Part shown: piece after piece, positions 42,996 through 52,641 of the stretch
How the letters are laid out: each line of letters opens with the position of its first letter
How positions within the stretch are numbered: the stretch's first letter is position 1
DNA from: Nitrososphaerota archaeon
Lineage (GTDB): Archaea > Thermoproteota > Nitrososphaeria > Conexivisphaerales > UBA164
DNA length: 64,000 nt
Reading direction: 5' to 3'
Assembly (NCBI GenBank): GCA_023381255.1
Contig: JAMCTX010000010.1
Coordinates: 1 to 64,000 of the forward strand
Program-made: the position numbers and the translations under genes
The notes under the pieces: model-generated
What the model was told of the DNA's origin: nothing
Seen by the model: the letters and a program-made list of their open reading frames with translations, nothing else
Database searches by the model: none

Positions 42996-44239
42996 TCAAT
43001 TATATCCCCGTTCTTAGGGCATATAGCCTTTATGCCCATTCCAGCTAGCTCCTGCGCCATGGATTCGCATGAATCCCCGTCACCATGAACCAAAATGACA
43101 GTTGGTGATCCCTTCATCTTCCTGAACATTTCGAGCAACTGCGACTTTCCAGAATGGGAGGAAAGTTCAAACTGTAATACCCTTGCCTTGACACTGGTGA
43201 GTTTGCCGTCAAGCATAACTTCACCTTCATCCACAAGCGACCTTCCCGGCGTGCCCTCAACCTGGTATGATACAATTGCTATCCCATTCTTTGGGTCGGT
43301 GGATATCTTCCTGCTGTAGAACACTGAAGCACCACCAACAAGCATTCCTGCTGGGGATATTATGCTGGCATGCTTTTTAATGGCCTTTCTCCTTTCTGCC
43401 CATCCATTTATGTATTTCACCGATTTAAGAGCACTCTTGAGCCCATTTGGGTCCTTAATGAACCCGGGGTTTTTGAGCAGAATGTCGTTTATGGTGAGAG
43501 CCATACCATCCATATAGACATCGTGCTTGAAATTGTTATAATAGTAAATCTCTGCTACCTCCTGAGCCCTTCCTACCGCAAATGAAGGAATTAACACTGT
43601 GCCCCCACTTTCAATGACTTCATTTGAAAAATCAATTAGCCTCTTTTCCTCCTTTCCCCTATCTTCGTGTTCCCTTGTTGCATAGGTGCATTCTGATATG
43701 ACGTAATCAACTTCAGGAAGGTCATACGATGCCGGTTCAAGCAGTCTGGATGCTATATGATTTATATCCCCGGTGTAAAGCACTTTTTTACTGCCTTTGA
43801 TGTAGACCATTGCGCTTCCTGGTATATGGCCCGCATTCAAAAATGTAACATTAAGACCATCAACGCTGAATTCTTCATTATATTCCTTGGGATTGCTCAT
43901 CCTTATCAGGTTTTCAACCTCAGCAGATGTAAAAGGCAATCTTTCGCCGCTTATCTTAAGGAGGTCTTTAAGGAGTATTTCGCTAATCTCTATTGTTGGC
44001 CTTGTAGCGTAATTGGGAATTCCCTTTCCTACATAGAGGTAAGGCTCATAACCTATATGATCAAGGTGAGCGTGGGTCGTTATCAATGCGTTAATATCCT
44101 TAGGCCTGACGTGCATGGGATGAACCATATTCTTCCCAGGATTAAGTCCATAGTCTAAAAGGAGCGTTGTTGCATCATCCTTTACCAAAAAACCCGAATT
44201 ACCAACTGTGCCTGCGGCACCTAGTATCTTTATTTGCAT
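42992..44239 (-). CDS. Beta-CASP metallo-beta-lactamase nuclease (aCPSF2-like)
   Basis: A 415-aa RNase of the CPSF73/RNase J superfamily. The zinc motif 2 is HAHLDHIGY, later motifs are YTGDIN, and the beta-CASP motifs are ECTYATRE, LSSHSGKSQL and ILVHGDG. There is no N-terminal KH pair, which separates it from aCPSF1 and fits aCPSF2 (about 420 aa). It should process or degrade RNA in the cytoplasm. It is translationally coupled to the archaemetzincin gene downstream. Confidence 0.88.
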   Translation of the reverse strand: MQIKILGAAGTVGNSGFLVKDDATTLLLDYGLNPGKNMVHPMHVRPKDINALITTHAHLDHIGYEPYLYVGKGIPNYATRPTIEISEILLKDLLKISGERLPFTSAEVENLIRMSNPKEYNEEFSVDGLNVTFLNAGHIPGSAMVYIKGSKKVLYTGDINHIASRLLEPASYDLPEVDYVISECTYATREHEDRGKEEKRLIDFSNEVIESGGTVLIPSFAVGRAQEVAEIYYYNNFKHDVYMDGMALTINDILLKNPGFIKDPNGLKSALKSVKYINGWAERRKAIKKHASIISPAGMLVGGASVFYSRKISTDPKNGIAIVSYQVEGTPGRSLVDEGEVMLDGKLTSVKARVLQFELSSHSGKSQLLEMFRKMKGSPTVILVHGDGDSCESMAQELAGMGIKAICPKNGDIIE

Positions 44240-44311
44240 TTTTAACTTCTACCGATTTATAATTTAATTTCGATGAGCCCTTTTTTAATGTATCGGTGGT
44301 TTTGAACAATT

Positions 44312-44321
44312 AGTTTTTAAA
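44312..44321 (+). promoter_or_regulatory. TATA box of the DHH phosphoesterase gene
   Basis: AGTTTTTAAA is centred 26 nt before GTG 44343, a leaderless layout. Confidence 0.5.
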
Positions 44322-44342
44322 CTGCTGCGTCAACTTATAAAC

Positions 44343-45254
44343 GTGAATGTCTTAATAACGCACACTGACCTGGACGGCGTTTGCAGCGGGGCAATAGCAA
44401 AAAGGTACATAGGGGGGAATGTTAAGGTTATTTTTTCTGATCCCAGATATATAGCTGATACTCTAAGCCAGCTTGACAGCGGTGCAGAAAAAGTTATAAT
44501 AACTGATATTTCTTTGAACCATGACAGGGTTGACCAGACGGTAAAGGCGCTTAAGAAGATTAAATCGGAGATATTGTGGGTCGACCATCATGAATGGAGG
44601 CAGGAAGATATCGAGGCTGTTTCCAAGTTGTGCAAATTACACGTGGAAAGTTCGCCCAGCGCTGCATCATTGTTTTACAGGCTGTATATGCGTAATGACA
44701 GCATATCCCAGGAAATTGCAGGGATAGGGGACGATGCTGATACAAACACCAATGCGATGAAAAACACTCTTGCATACAAGCTGGGGATAAGCCAAAAAGG
44801 AGGAAAGTTTTATTTGTTAAGGGAGTTTTCACACGGTAATTTTGAACCTGAAAGGCTTGAAGAATGGAGAGTTATGGTACAAGAACAGATTAAGGTAGCA
44901 GAGAACTTCATATCTGAAATTGATCCACTTACTACTGTTACAGGAAAAAGGTTTGCTGTAATAGATATGAGGGGAAAGACGGCTTCAGGCACTTATACAG
45001 CAAAACTTGCCGCGCAAAAACTGGACCTGGATTTCATAATGGTCATCTACAATTGCAGGTCAGTATCATTCTACAGAGGGATAAGAGACGTTGACCTGTT
45101 GCCTCTGGCTATAAATCATTACGGTGGAGGCCATAAATTTGCATGTGGCGCAAATCCGCATTTAACGCTGATGGAAAGGTTAATGTGCCGGGTGAGAAAA
45201 ACTTACATGACAAAGGAAATCAGGCAAATAATTAATGATGCTAGGAAAATTTGA
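44343..45254 (+). CDS. DHH-family phosphoesterase
   Basis: A 303-aa protein with DHH motifs HTDLDG (I), ITDISLN (II) and WVDHHEW (III), and a DHHA1-type C-terminal GGGHKFACGA substrate loop. Relatives are NrnA-like oligoribonucleases/pAp phosphatases and archaeal RecJ-like or cyclic-dinucleotide phosphodiesterases; the substrate cannot be decided here. The start is GTG 44343. It is divergent from the aCPSF2-like nuclease, so two RNA-end enzymes face away from one spacer. Confidence 0.85.
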   Translation: MNVLITHTDLDGVCSGAIAKRYIGGNVKVIFSDPRYIADTLSQLDSGAEKVIITDISLNHDRVDQTVKALKKIKSEILWVDHHEWRQEDIEAVSKLCKLHVESSPSAASLFYRLYMRNDSISQEIAGIGDDADTNTNAMKNTLAYKLGISQKGGKFYLLREFSHGNFEPERLEEWRVMVQEQIKVAENFISEIDPLTTVTGKRFAVIDMRGKTASGTYTAKLAAQKLDLDFIMVIYNCRSVSFYRGIRDVDLLPLAINHYGGGHKFACGANPHLTLMERLMCRVRKTYMTKEIRQIINDARKI

Positions 45255-45463
45255 TATGCATGTGCTTTAAGCATTTTTCAGCATCAGCCGCTTTTAATGT
45301 AATCAAGATAATGTAGAAATATTAGATTGCACCCACACATATAACAGCCTCTACTTCCTATTAATTTTGTTGGGCAGTTAACAGAAAATCTGTTTTGATG
45401 CTAAAAAATAGCTATATATTATTGAAGATATTGTTATGCATTTAAGATTACAAGATGTGTCAG

Positions 45464-47071
45464 TTACTCTGTCTTTTTTACATATACAGTGCTTACGTGC
45501 TTGGGCCTTAACAGCGAGGGTATTATTGCAATGGCCACTGCTACCGTGAACAAAAGGAACACATGATGGAAGGCATCCATAAATGACACCCACTGGCTTT
45601 GATATGCAACGCTATTAACTAATGTGCTGGGAAGATCCTTTGTTGTTCCTATAAATAGTGTGATAAAACTAGAGATGCTGACGGTTGTTCCTATAAATAC
45701 AAATGCCACAGTTAGTGCTAACATGCTGGCTATATTCATTAATGTGGAATTTGTAGCGGCGCCTACCCCCCTTACTTCTGGTTCTACCGATCCCATAATG
45801 GATGCTATATTTGGAGACCCAAACAATCCGCCTCCAATTCCCGCAATCGCCAGTATTCCAGTCACCAAAAGCTCGTTAGATTCTTGCGGTAACATGCTTA
45901 ACAAAGATATTGCAATTGCTGAAAGCAACACCCCGGCCAAAGTAAGTGTTCTATAACCTATCCTGTCGGATAATATGCCGCTTATCGGCCCGACAAGCAG
46001 AAATCCAAGGCTCATGGGTATCAAGTCAAGTCCTGCATGAAAAGCGCTGTAGCCCTTAACACCTTCCAGGTAGAACACTAGCAAGAACATTATTCCACCT
46101 CTGCCTATAGCAACAAGACTTGATGCAGTAACGCCACTTATGAACATCCTCCTCCTGAATAGCGAAAACTTCATTAGAGGGTATTTTGCCCAGTAAAGCT
46201 CATTTACTATAAACAGAGCAAGTAAAAATGGAAAAGCGATAAATGAAAGCTCGCTGTAAAAAATATATGGATGAAATACGCTGTAAAAAAGCCCTGCCTT
46301 TGCTGCAGATGTAGCCATAAATCCCATCGTATAGAAAGTTGCCCCCAGCAAGAGGACAGCTATCGAACCTGAAAGAAGGATGCCCCCCAAAACATCAAGA
46401 GATTCATGGACAGGCCTCTGAGAAAGGTCCTTGAGCTTAGTATATGCCCAGATTGTTCCAAATATCCCTATGGGTACATTTATGAAGAAAATATATCTCC
46501 AGCTTGTGACGGAAGTGATAATCCCTCCTAGCACCAGCCCCAAAATCCCGCCTCCAACGCCTGCAACCATGTTTGTGCCAAGAGCAAGACCGCGTTGATT
46601 TGAGGGAAATGCGTCGGTAAGTATTGCTGCAGAATTGGACCACAGCATTGCTGCACCAATGGCCTGCAATAATCTAAATATTATTATTTGAATGCCCTCG
46701 GTTATCATTGAATTGGGAATAATTATCGCTGACAGCCCAGTAAGCAGGGAGCCAACTGTAAATATGGCAAAACCCAGATTGTATATCTTTACCCGGCCCT
46801 TGAGGTCGGCAAGCCTCCCAAACAACAGAAGCAGCGTGGCTGTGACAAGCATATAACCAAGCAGGGCCCACATGACATAACTGAATGAATCCGCAGTTGC
46901 AATAGCATATGCTGCTGAATTCAACGGAGCAGAGCTGCCAGGTGTGTGCGCCAGGACGCTCTTAAGAATATAAGGCAAGGATATTATGACAATACTAGTA
47001 TCTATTGATGCCATGAGGACACCTATCGTGGTATTCGAAAGCGCTACCCACTTGTAGTTTTTGGAAGTCAT
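45464..47071 (-). CDS. MFS drug exporter, DHA2 (14-helix) family
   Basis: A 535-aa carrier of about 14 helices. Motif A is LLFGRLADLKGRVKIYNLG, and the antiporter motif C-like segment is GVGGGILGLVLGGIITSVTSWRYIFFINVPIG, as in QacA/EmrB. It probably exports hydrophobic or toxic compounds by proton antiport. A TATA element lies 27 nt before the ATG. No regulator is adjacent on its strand; an HxlR gene lies 1 kb away. Confidence 0.88.
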   Translation of the reverse strand: MTSKNYKWVALSNTTIGVLMASIDTSIVIISLPYILKSVLAHTPGSSAPLNSAAYAIATADSFSYVMWALLGYMLVTATLLLLFGRLADLKGRVKIYNLGFAIFTVGSLLTGLSAIIIPNSMITEGIQIIIFRLLQAIGAAMLWSNSAAILTDAFPSNQRGLALGTNMVAGVGGGILGLVLGGIITSVTSWRYIFFINVPIGIFGTIWAYTKLKDLSQRPVHESLDVLGGILLSGSIAVLLLGATFYTMGFMATSAAKAGLFYSVFHPYIFYSELSFIAFPFLLALFIVNELYWAKYPLMKFSLFRRRMFISGVTASSLVAIGRGGIMFLLVFYLEGVKGYSAFHAGLDLIPMSLGFLLVGPISGILSDRIGYRTLTLAGVLLSAIAISLLSMLPQESNELLVTGILAIAGIGGGLFGSPNIASIMGSVEPEVRGVGAATNSTLMNIASMLALTVAFVFIGTTVSISSFITLFIGTTKDLPSTLVNSVAYQSQWVSFMDAFHHVFLLFTVAVAIAIIPSLLRPKHVSTVYVKKTE

Positions 47072-47144
47072 TGCAGCGCATATATCGATGCCTTATTTAA
47101 TTATTTAGGTATTTTTCCTTCGTTTAATTCCCAATGATAAAAAA

Positions 47145-47154
47145 AGTTTATGAA
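47145..47154 (+). promoter_or_regulatory. TATA box setting the start at 47177
   Basis: AGTTTATGAA is centred 28 nt before ATG 47177. An in-frame ATG at 47150 lies inside this box, so the shorter product is more likely. Confidence 0.5.
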
Positions 47155-47176
47155 TGTGCGTGAATGTTATAGTAAC

Positions 47177-47410
47177 ATGGAAAGGGGGCCAAAGGCAAAG
47201 TTCAGCAAAAAGGTAGCTGAAAACGATTTTCTCAGCATAAGCGTATGGAAGGGAAAAACCCACCCTGAAGATGAAATAATCAGAATACAGTTAAGAAGAT
47301 GGGATGGAGTGCAGTGGAAAACAGAATACGAAATGAGCCTGTACAGAACACAGAGCGGGCAGTATGCAGAATTGAAACCCAGAACTAACACAAAAACCGA
47401 AAAACAGTGA
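47177..47410 (+). CDS. Hypothetical 77-aa protein
   Basis: A small soluble protein with a beta-rich core (DFLSISVWKGKTHPEDEIIRIQLRRW, then EYEMSLYRTQSG) and a Lys/Thr tail. It looks like a short nucleic-acid-binding or adaptor protein, but I recognise no family. It lies 41 nt upstream of the UPF0173 gene, which has its own TATA-like element (TTTTTATTTTTG at 47422-47433). Confidence 0.6.
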   Translation: MERGPKAKFSKKVAENDFLSISVWKGKTHPEDEIIRIQLRRWDGVQWKTEYEMSLYRTQSGQYAELKPRTNTKTEKQ

Positions 47411-47451
47411 TCCGAAAAAGTTTTTATTTTTGAGTTATATAATATTAAATC

Positions 47452-48120
47452 ATGTTAAAGTGGCTTGGACACTCGGCGTTTGAATTAAATACGTCAAATA
47501 AAATGCTGCTAATAGACCCATGGATTTCAAACCCCAATTCACCTGCCAAGGTTAAAGATTACTACAATGCGGATTATTTGATAGTTACACATGACCATTC
47601 AGACCACTTGGGCGATGCAGTGGAAATTTCCAGGAATAGCGGAGCCCCAATAATTGCCGTGTTTGAGCTTGCAAACTTTCTTAACGAATCTGAAAAGGTA
47701 AAGACCATAGGAATGAATATAGGCGGCCCCCTGAAGCTCACTTCCAGCCTTAGCGTATTTCTTACTCAGGCATTCCATTCCAGCACCCATGGTGCACCAA
47801 CTGGCACAATCGTAAAAACGGACACAGCTACCATTTACCACGCAGGAGATACTGGACTATTTGGCGACATGAAGCTTATTGGGCAGGTGTACAAGCCTGA
47901 CATCATGCTCATTCCAATAGGTGGTTTTTTCACCATGAACCCGGAGCAGGCAGCAATTGCTGTACAAATGGTTTCTCCTAAAATAGCAATACCAATGCAT
48001 TATGACACATTTGAAGCAATAAAGCAGGACCCCTTGGAATTTGCAAGAATAGCAAAGGGGCTTTCACCAGGCACTGAGGTTGTAGTACTAAAGCCGGGGG
48101 AATCCATAGAACTACGCTGA
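47452..48120 (+). CDS. Metal-dependent hydrolase, UPF0173 (UlaG-like metallo-beta-lactamase fold)
   Basis: A 222-aa protein with the UPF0173 start WLGHSAFEL, zinc motif THDHSDHLGDA, YHAGDTGLFGDM, and PIGGFFTMNPEQAA followed by AIPMHYDTF. The metal site is complete. Family activity is poorly defined (a presumed phosphodiesterase or lactonase). It is convergent with the HxlR regulator, whose stop lies 6 nt away. Confidence 0.88.
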   Translation: MLKWLGHSAFELNTSNKMLLIDPWISNPNSPAKVKDYYNADYLIVTHDHSDHLGDAVEISRNSGAPIIAVFELANFLNESEKVKTIGMNIGGPLKLTSSLSVFLTQAFHSSTHGAPTGTIVKTDTATIYHAGDTGLFGDMKLIGQVYKPDIMLIPIGGFFTMNPEQAAIAVQMVSPKIAIPMHYDTFEAIKQDPLEFARIAKGLSPGTEVVVLKPGESIELR

Positions 48121-48125
48121 TAGGA

Positions 48126-48470
48126 TCATCGTTGAACTGTCTCTAACCACTTAAATACAGGTATAAGGAGCCCCCTAAGTTCCCTACCCCTCTTGGTGAG
48201 GGAATATTTAACTGAAACCGGTCTAGTATTGACAACATCCCTCAAAATAAGGCCTGCTTCCTCCATTTCATGCAGCCTGTGAGAAAGCAGGTTTGGGCTC
48301 GGATTGCCTACGCTCTTTGCAATTTCATTAAAGCTCGATTTCTCCCTGTTGCCCAGAAGTCCAACTATGAGTATTGTATATTCCTTTCCCAGCAGCTTGA
48401 TGATTTTTTCTGATGGATACAGGCAGACCTTCTTGCCATTAACTTCTATCATACAGGCTGACTCCGACAT
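48126..48470 (-). CDS. HxlR-family winged-helix regulator
   Basis: A 114-aa DNA-binding protein. The winged helix-turn-helix spans EYTILIVGLLGNREKSSFNEIAKSV-x-x-PSPNLLSHRLHEMEEAGLI and the wing VVNTRPVSVKYSLT. Cys6 and Cys16 near the N-terminus could act as a redox or ligand sensor, as in some HxlR proteins. Its target is unknown; divergent neighbour VAT is 138 nt away, but VAT is housekeeping. A TATA box lies 27 nt upstream (48490-48504). Confidence 0.82.
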   Translation of the reverse strand: MSESACMIEVNGKKVCLYPSEKIIKLLGKEYTILIVGLLGNREKSSFNEIAKSVGNPSPNLLSHRLHEMEEAGLILRDVVNTRPVSVKYSLTKRGRELRGLLIPVFKWLETVQR

Positions 48471-48489
48471 GATTTATTTATTAAGGCCC

Positions 48490-48504
48490 AGTTATTTAAA
48501 TCTG
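48490..48504 (-). promoter_or_regulatory. TATA box of the HxlR gene
   Basis: Minus-strand CAGATTTAAATAACT is centred 27 nt before ATG 48470, giving a leaderless mRNA. Confidence 0.5.
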
Positions 48505-48575
48505 TGGCAATGATTTAAAATCCAAGAGTTCTGCTGAACATATATTTATGATTAAATGCATAAGGTTTTGCAATT

Positions 48576-48594
48576 AATTTTATATATATATAAT
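48576..48594 (+). promoter_or_regulatory. TATA box of the VAT gene
   Basis: A long alternating stretch TTTTATATATATATAATTT is centred about 25 nt before ATG 48609. The strong, extended box suits a highly expressed ATPase. Confidence 0.6.
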
Positions 48595-48608
48595 TTTTAA
48601 ATTTTAAT

Positions 48609-50834
48609 ATGACTAAAAATGAAGTAACATTATATGCGGCAGAGGCAAGGGCAAGAGATGTTGGCAGGTATCTGGTCAGGATTTCACAGCATCAAATGCG
48701 TCAGCTGGATCTTAACCCTGGAGATTATGTGGAAATTATTGGCAATGGAAAAAGCTCTTATGCGCAGGTTCTCCCGGCTTATTCTGAAGACGAGGGAAAG
48801 AACTATATAAGAATGGACGGAATGATAAGGCAAAGCGCGGGCGTAAGCATCGGAGAGGCGGTGGTGGTTAAGAAGGCCAAGCTTTCTGAGGCTCAGAGGG
48901 TGATAATCGCACCTGCAGAGCAGGCAGTGAGTTTTGCTCCGGAGTTTACGGAATATATGAAAAAAGAAATCCTTTATACAAAGCCAGTCTGGAAAGGACA
49001 AGCAATTGAATTCCCTTCATACTATGGAACGATAATGTTTGTTGTATCGTCAGTAAGCCCAGGTCAGGCTGCTTATGTCGGAGAAAGAACGGAGGTTCAG
49101 GTGAGAGAAGAACCGGTGAAACAGGCTGAAATTTCAGCGCCAAGAATATCGTGGGAAGATATAGGTGACCTGGAAGAGGCTAAGAGAAAGGTGAGGGAAA
49201 TGATAGAATTGCCCCTCAGACACCCTGAAATATTCAAGCACCTGGGGGTGGAACCACCCAGAGGGGTCCTGCTGAGCGGCCCCCCAGGCACAGGAAAGAC
49301 GCTGCTGGCAAAGGCTGTGGCTTCAGAGTCAAACGCTTACTTTACTTCAATTAACGGCCCTGAAATAATGAGCAAATATTATGGAGAATCTGAGGGAAAG
49401 ATCCGGGAGATATTCGATGAAGCCAAAAAGAATGCACCGGCAATAATATTTATAGATGAAATAGATGCGATTGCACCAAAGCGTGAAGAAGTAAAGGGGG
49501 AAGTTGAAACCAGAATAGTGGCCCAGCTTTTGACCATGATGGATGGCCTGCAGGAAAGGGGTCAGGTAATCGTAATAGGCGCCACTAACAGACCCGATGC
49601 CGTTGACCCTGCGCTCAGGAGGCCGGGAAGGTTCGACAGAGAAATAAACATAGGGATGCCCGACAAGAAGGCCAGACTTGAGATACTGACTGTGCACACC
49701 AGAAACGTGCCGTTATGCTCAGACAGCGATATAAAGGACAAAATATGTTCCCAGGATGACAGGGTTGAGCTGGAATCGCTTGCTGACATGACTCACGGAT
49801 ATACGGGCGCCGACATTGCGGCACTGGCAAGGGAGGCAGCAATGATAAGGCTCAGGGAGGCAATTGAAACAAAAAAGGAGCTTGATGTGGAACAGCCTCA
49901 GGTTCCACCTGAACAGCTTTCAAAAATAAAGATAAGGATGAAGGACTTTCTTGAGGCAATGAAGGACATACAGCCCACAGTTCTCAGGGAAGTGATAATG
50001 GAGGTGCCAGAAGTCAAGTGGGATGACATAGGCGGTTACAGCACAGTAAAGCAGGAGCTAAGGGAAATGGTTGAATGGCCGCTTAAATATCCTCACATGT
50101 TCAAGGAGGTTGGGACCGAGCCGCCAAAAGGCATATTGCTTTACGGACCCCCGGGCTCTGGAAAGACAATGCTGGCAAAGGCAGTAGCGACGGAAAGCAA
50201 CTCCAACTTTATATCAATCAGGGGGCCAGAAGTGCTCAGCAAGTGGTTCGGTGAATCTGAAAAGGCAGTAAGGGAGATATTTAAGAAAGCCAGAGCGGCA
50301 GCGCCCAGTGTGATCTTTTTTGACGAGCTTGATTCTATTGCTCCGCAAAGGGGTTCGAGGACTGACAGCGGAGCAACTGACAGAATAGTGAACCAGATAC
50401 TTGCCGAGATGGATGGAATTGCGCCTCTTAAGAATGTCGTGGTTATGGCAGCAACAAACAGGCCTGACATAATTGATCAGGCTCTGCTTAGACCAGGAAG
50501 GTTTGACAGGCTTGTTTATGTTCCTCCACCTGATGAAACAGCAAGGCTGGATATACTAAAAGTGCACACAAAAAGCATGAAGCTGGACAATGAAATTACC
50601 AGCGGAAATTACCTTAATGAGCTCGCTAAAAAGACCGAGGGCTACACTGGAGCAGACCTGGCATCACTGGCAAGGGAGGCAGCAATGCTAGCCATAAGGG
50701 AAAGCGTAAGTGAAAAGCTTGAACATGCTAAACCGGTTAAAATAAAGCACTTTGAGGAAGCGCTGAAAACTGTAAAACCCTCCCTTTCCCAGCAGGATAT
50801 TCAAAAATATAAGAGAATACAGCTTAACTCTTGA
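48609..50834 (+). CDS. vat: VCP-like AAA+ ATPase VAT (Cdc48)
   Basis: A 741-aa unfoldase: N-terminal substrate-recruiting domain (1-180) and two AAA modules. D1 has Walker A GPPGTGKT (224-231) and Walker [10 protein letters not shown] (281-289); D2 has Walker A GPPGSGKT (513-520) and Walker [10 protein letters not shown]. Each has the arginine-finger RPGRFDR. It forms hexamers that unfold proteins for the proteasome. Length matches the Thermoplasma VAT. A short polar insert with two Cys (residues 370-385) sits between D1 helices. Confidence 0.97.
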   Translation: MTKNEVTLYAAEARARDVGRYLVRISQHQMRQLDLNPGDYVEIIGNGKSSYAQVLPAYSEDEGKNYIRMDGMIRQSAGVSIGEAVVVKKAKLSEAQRVIIAPAEQAVSFAPEFTEYMKKEILYTKPVWKGQAIEFPSYYGTIMFVVSSVSPGQAAYVGERTEVQVREEPVKQAEISAPRISWEDIGDLEEAKRKVREMIELPLRHPEIFKHLGVEPPRGVLLSGPPGTGKTLLAKAVASESNAYFTSINGPEIMSKYYGESEGKIREIFDEAKKNAPAIIFIDEIDAIAPKREEVKGEVETRIVAQLLTMMDGLQERGQVIVIGATNRPDAVDPALRRPGRFDREINIGMPDKKARLEILTVHTRNVPLCSDSDIKDKICSQDDRVELESLADMTHGYTGADIAALAREAAMIRLREAIETKKELDVEQPQVPPEQLSKIKIRMKDFLEAMKDIQPTVLREVIMEVPEVKWDDIGGYSTVKQELREMVEWPLKYPHMFKEVGTEPPKGILLYGPPGSGKTMLAKAVATESNSNFISIRGPEVLSKWFGESEKAVREIFKKARAAAPSVIFFDELDSIAPQRGSRTDSGATDRIVNQILAEMDGIAPLKNVVVMAATNRPDIIDQALLRPGRFDRLVYVPPPDETARLDILKVHTKSMKLDNEITSGNYLNELAKKTEGYTGADLASLAREAAMLAIRESVSEKLEHAKPVKIKHFEEALKTVKPSLSQQDIQKYKRIQLNS

Positions 50835-50876
50835 ATAACATTTAAAAATAATCTTTTTTAAGCAATTTTAAGAAGA

Positions 50877-52070
50877 TTGGTAGAGGACATTAGAAACTTC
50901 CTGAGGGTATTTGGGCCGGCTTGGCTTGTAATGATTGCTGATGTTGATGTAGCTTCAATAATTGAAGGATTGGAAGCGGGAGCTGCGTGGGGGTATAGGA
51001 TGGTATTTATAATGCTGATACTTACCCTTCCGCTTTTCTTCATTCAGGATGCTGCAGGCATGCTTGGAACAGTTGGAGGAGTAGGCCTTGGCGAAGCAAT
51101 AAGGAACAGGTTTGGCAAAAGGACTTCGCTTATGGCATCAATTCCCATGGCTGCAAGTGACTTTCTGGAGTATGTTGTGGAATATGCCGGTATGGCGGTG
51201 GGATTGTACATGCTGGGACTACCCATAGTTCCCGGCCTGCTGGTAATTTTTATGGTTCACTTTATTGTGATTTACAGCAGGCATTATAAGGAAACGGAGG
51301 CGGTTTTGTTGCCGATCAGCTTTATTCTGGTTGCTACAATAGCAGTTACGGCAACAATATTCAAACCTGATGTGATTCATGTGGTTAGTCTCGGGCTTAA
51401 CCCAATTCAACCATACGGAAATTCATCATTTGACTACCTCATGGCAGCAAGCATTGGGGCAGTGATAATGCCCTGGATGCTCTTTTTCCACTCTGGTGCT
51501 GATTCAAGAAAAAAACTGAAAACATCAGACTTAAGGAACGAGAGAATTGAAACCCTAGTGGGGGCGGTAGTTTCGGAAGTGCTGATGGCCATCGTAGTCA
51601 TAGATGGCTCATTTATCAAGGGAAAAAACATGTACAATATTTCAGCCATAGCAAGCGCCATAGCCCTGGCCGGTAACTATGCTAGGCTGGTGCTGGGGAT
51701 AGGTTTTCTGGCCTCAGGATTCCTGGCGCTGGTAGTTGTATCAATGGGCTCAGCCTGGGGAGTCCTTGAGGCCTTAGGGCTCAAGGGAAAAGGACAGTAT
51801 TATAAAATATATCTGATAGAAAGCCTGCCTGCGCTTGCTCTGGTTCTGCTGGTAAATGATTATCTCTCACTTATACTTAACTTGATGATAATATATACTG
51901 TAATACTGATCCCGCTGCTGATTTTCCTTGGAAAGCTTGTAACCGATAAGCTTGTGATGAACGGTCGGGCCATTAAAAAAAGAGAAATATACATTTACTG
52001 GTTGATGAGCTCAGCCATAGCGATTGGTGGGATTTTGGGTCTAGTATCAATATTTAAAGCGTTTCCATAG
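50877..52070 (+). CDS. Nramp-related metal transporter with altered metal-site motifs
   Basis: A 397-aa LeuT-fold carrier with about 11 helices. Helix 1 of Nramp normally carries DPGN; here the aligned residues are Asp24-Val-Ala-Ser27 in IADVDVASIIEG. Helix 6 normally carries MPH; here it is Met198-Pro-Trp200. The metal-binding Asp and Met are kept but the Asn is Ser and the His is Trp. Substrate range may therefore differ from Mn/Fe. The start is TTG 50877, 43 nt after the VAT stop, with TTTAAAA about 32 nt upstream. Confidence 0.82.
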   Translation: MVEDIRNFLRVFGPAWLVMIADVDVASIIEGLEAGAAWGYRMVFIMLILTLPLFFIQDAAGMLGTVGGVGLGEAIRNRFGKRTSLMASIPMAASDFLEYVVEYAGMAVGLYMLGLPIVPGLLVIFMVHFIVIYSRHYKETEAVLLPISFILVATIAVTATIFKPDVIHVVSLGLNPIQPYGNSSFDYLMAASIGAVIMPWMLFFHSGADSRKKLKTSDLRNERIETLVGAVVSEVLMAIVVIDGSFIKGKNMYNISAIASAIALAGNYARLVLGIGFLASGFLALVVVSMGSAWGVLEALGLKGKGQYYKIYLIESLPALALVLLVNDYLSLILNLMIIYTVILIPLLIFLGKLVTDKLVMNGRAIKKREIYIYWLMSSAIAIGGILGLVSIFKAFP

Positions 52071-52088
52071 CATTTAAAAGGCGCTTAA

Positions 52089-52577
52089 TTGTTAAAAAAA
52101 ACATTGACAAGGGTTGCTACAGGAGGAACATTTGAAACTGTACACAGGGGACACATGAGGCTGCTAAATAGGTCCTTTGAACTGGGGGATGAGGTTATAA
52201 TAGGTGTAACATCTGACGAATTTGCAGAAAAGCTCGGAAAAAAGCTGGATGTTACTTACGTTGATAGGGTTTACAGGCTGATAACTATAATCGGAGAATT
52301 TTCAGGTAACAGGACTTTCTGGATAACACAACTAAATGACCCTTATGGCCCTGCCGTAAAGGAAGCTGTCGACTTTATGGTTGTCAGCCCAGAAACATTT
52401 ACCAGTGCACTGATAGCTAATAGCATCAGAAAAAAATCTGGGTTGGATGATATGTCGATATACGTTATACCCCTTGTGCTTTCCGAATCTGGTGATAAAA
52501 TATCATCATCTAAGATCAAGGTTGGAAAGATGGATAAAACTGGCCAGAAGACGGCACTTGAGGTTGAACCGGGTTAG
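52089..52577 (+). CDS. coaD: Phosphopantetheine adenylyltransferase, archaeal type
   Basis: A 162-aa nucleotidyltransferase of CoA synthesis (4'-phosphopantetheine + ATP to dephospho-CoA). The nucleotidyl-transfer motif is GGTFETVHRGHMRLL and the C-terminal signature is ISSSKIK. The archaeal form is distinct from bacterial CoaD. The start is TTG 52089, only 18 nt after the Nramp-like stop. Confidence 0.9.
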   Translation: MLKKTLTRVATGGTFETVHRGHMRLLNRSFELGDEVIIGVTSDEFAEKLGKKLDVTYVDRVYRLITIIGEFSGNRTFWITQLNDPYGPAVKEAVDFMVVSPETFTSALIANSIRKKSGLDDMSIYVIPLVLSESGDKISSSKIKVGKMDKTGQKTALEVEPG

Positions 52578-52641
52578 GCAACAGCCAAATTACCATTTAA
52601 CCATGGAAAACGTTAAAACATGCTTCCTGAATTTAATAATA

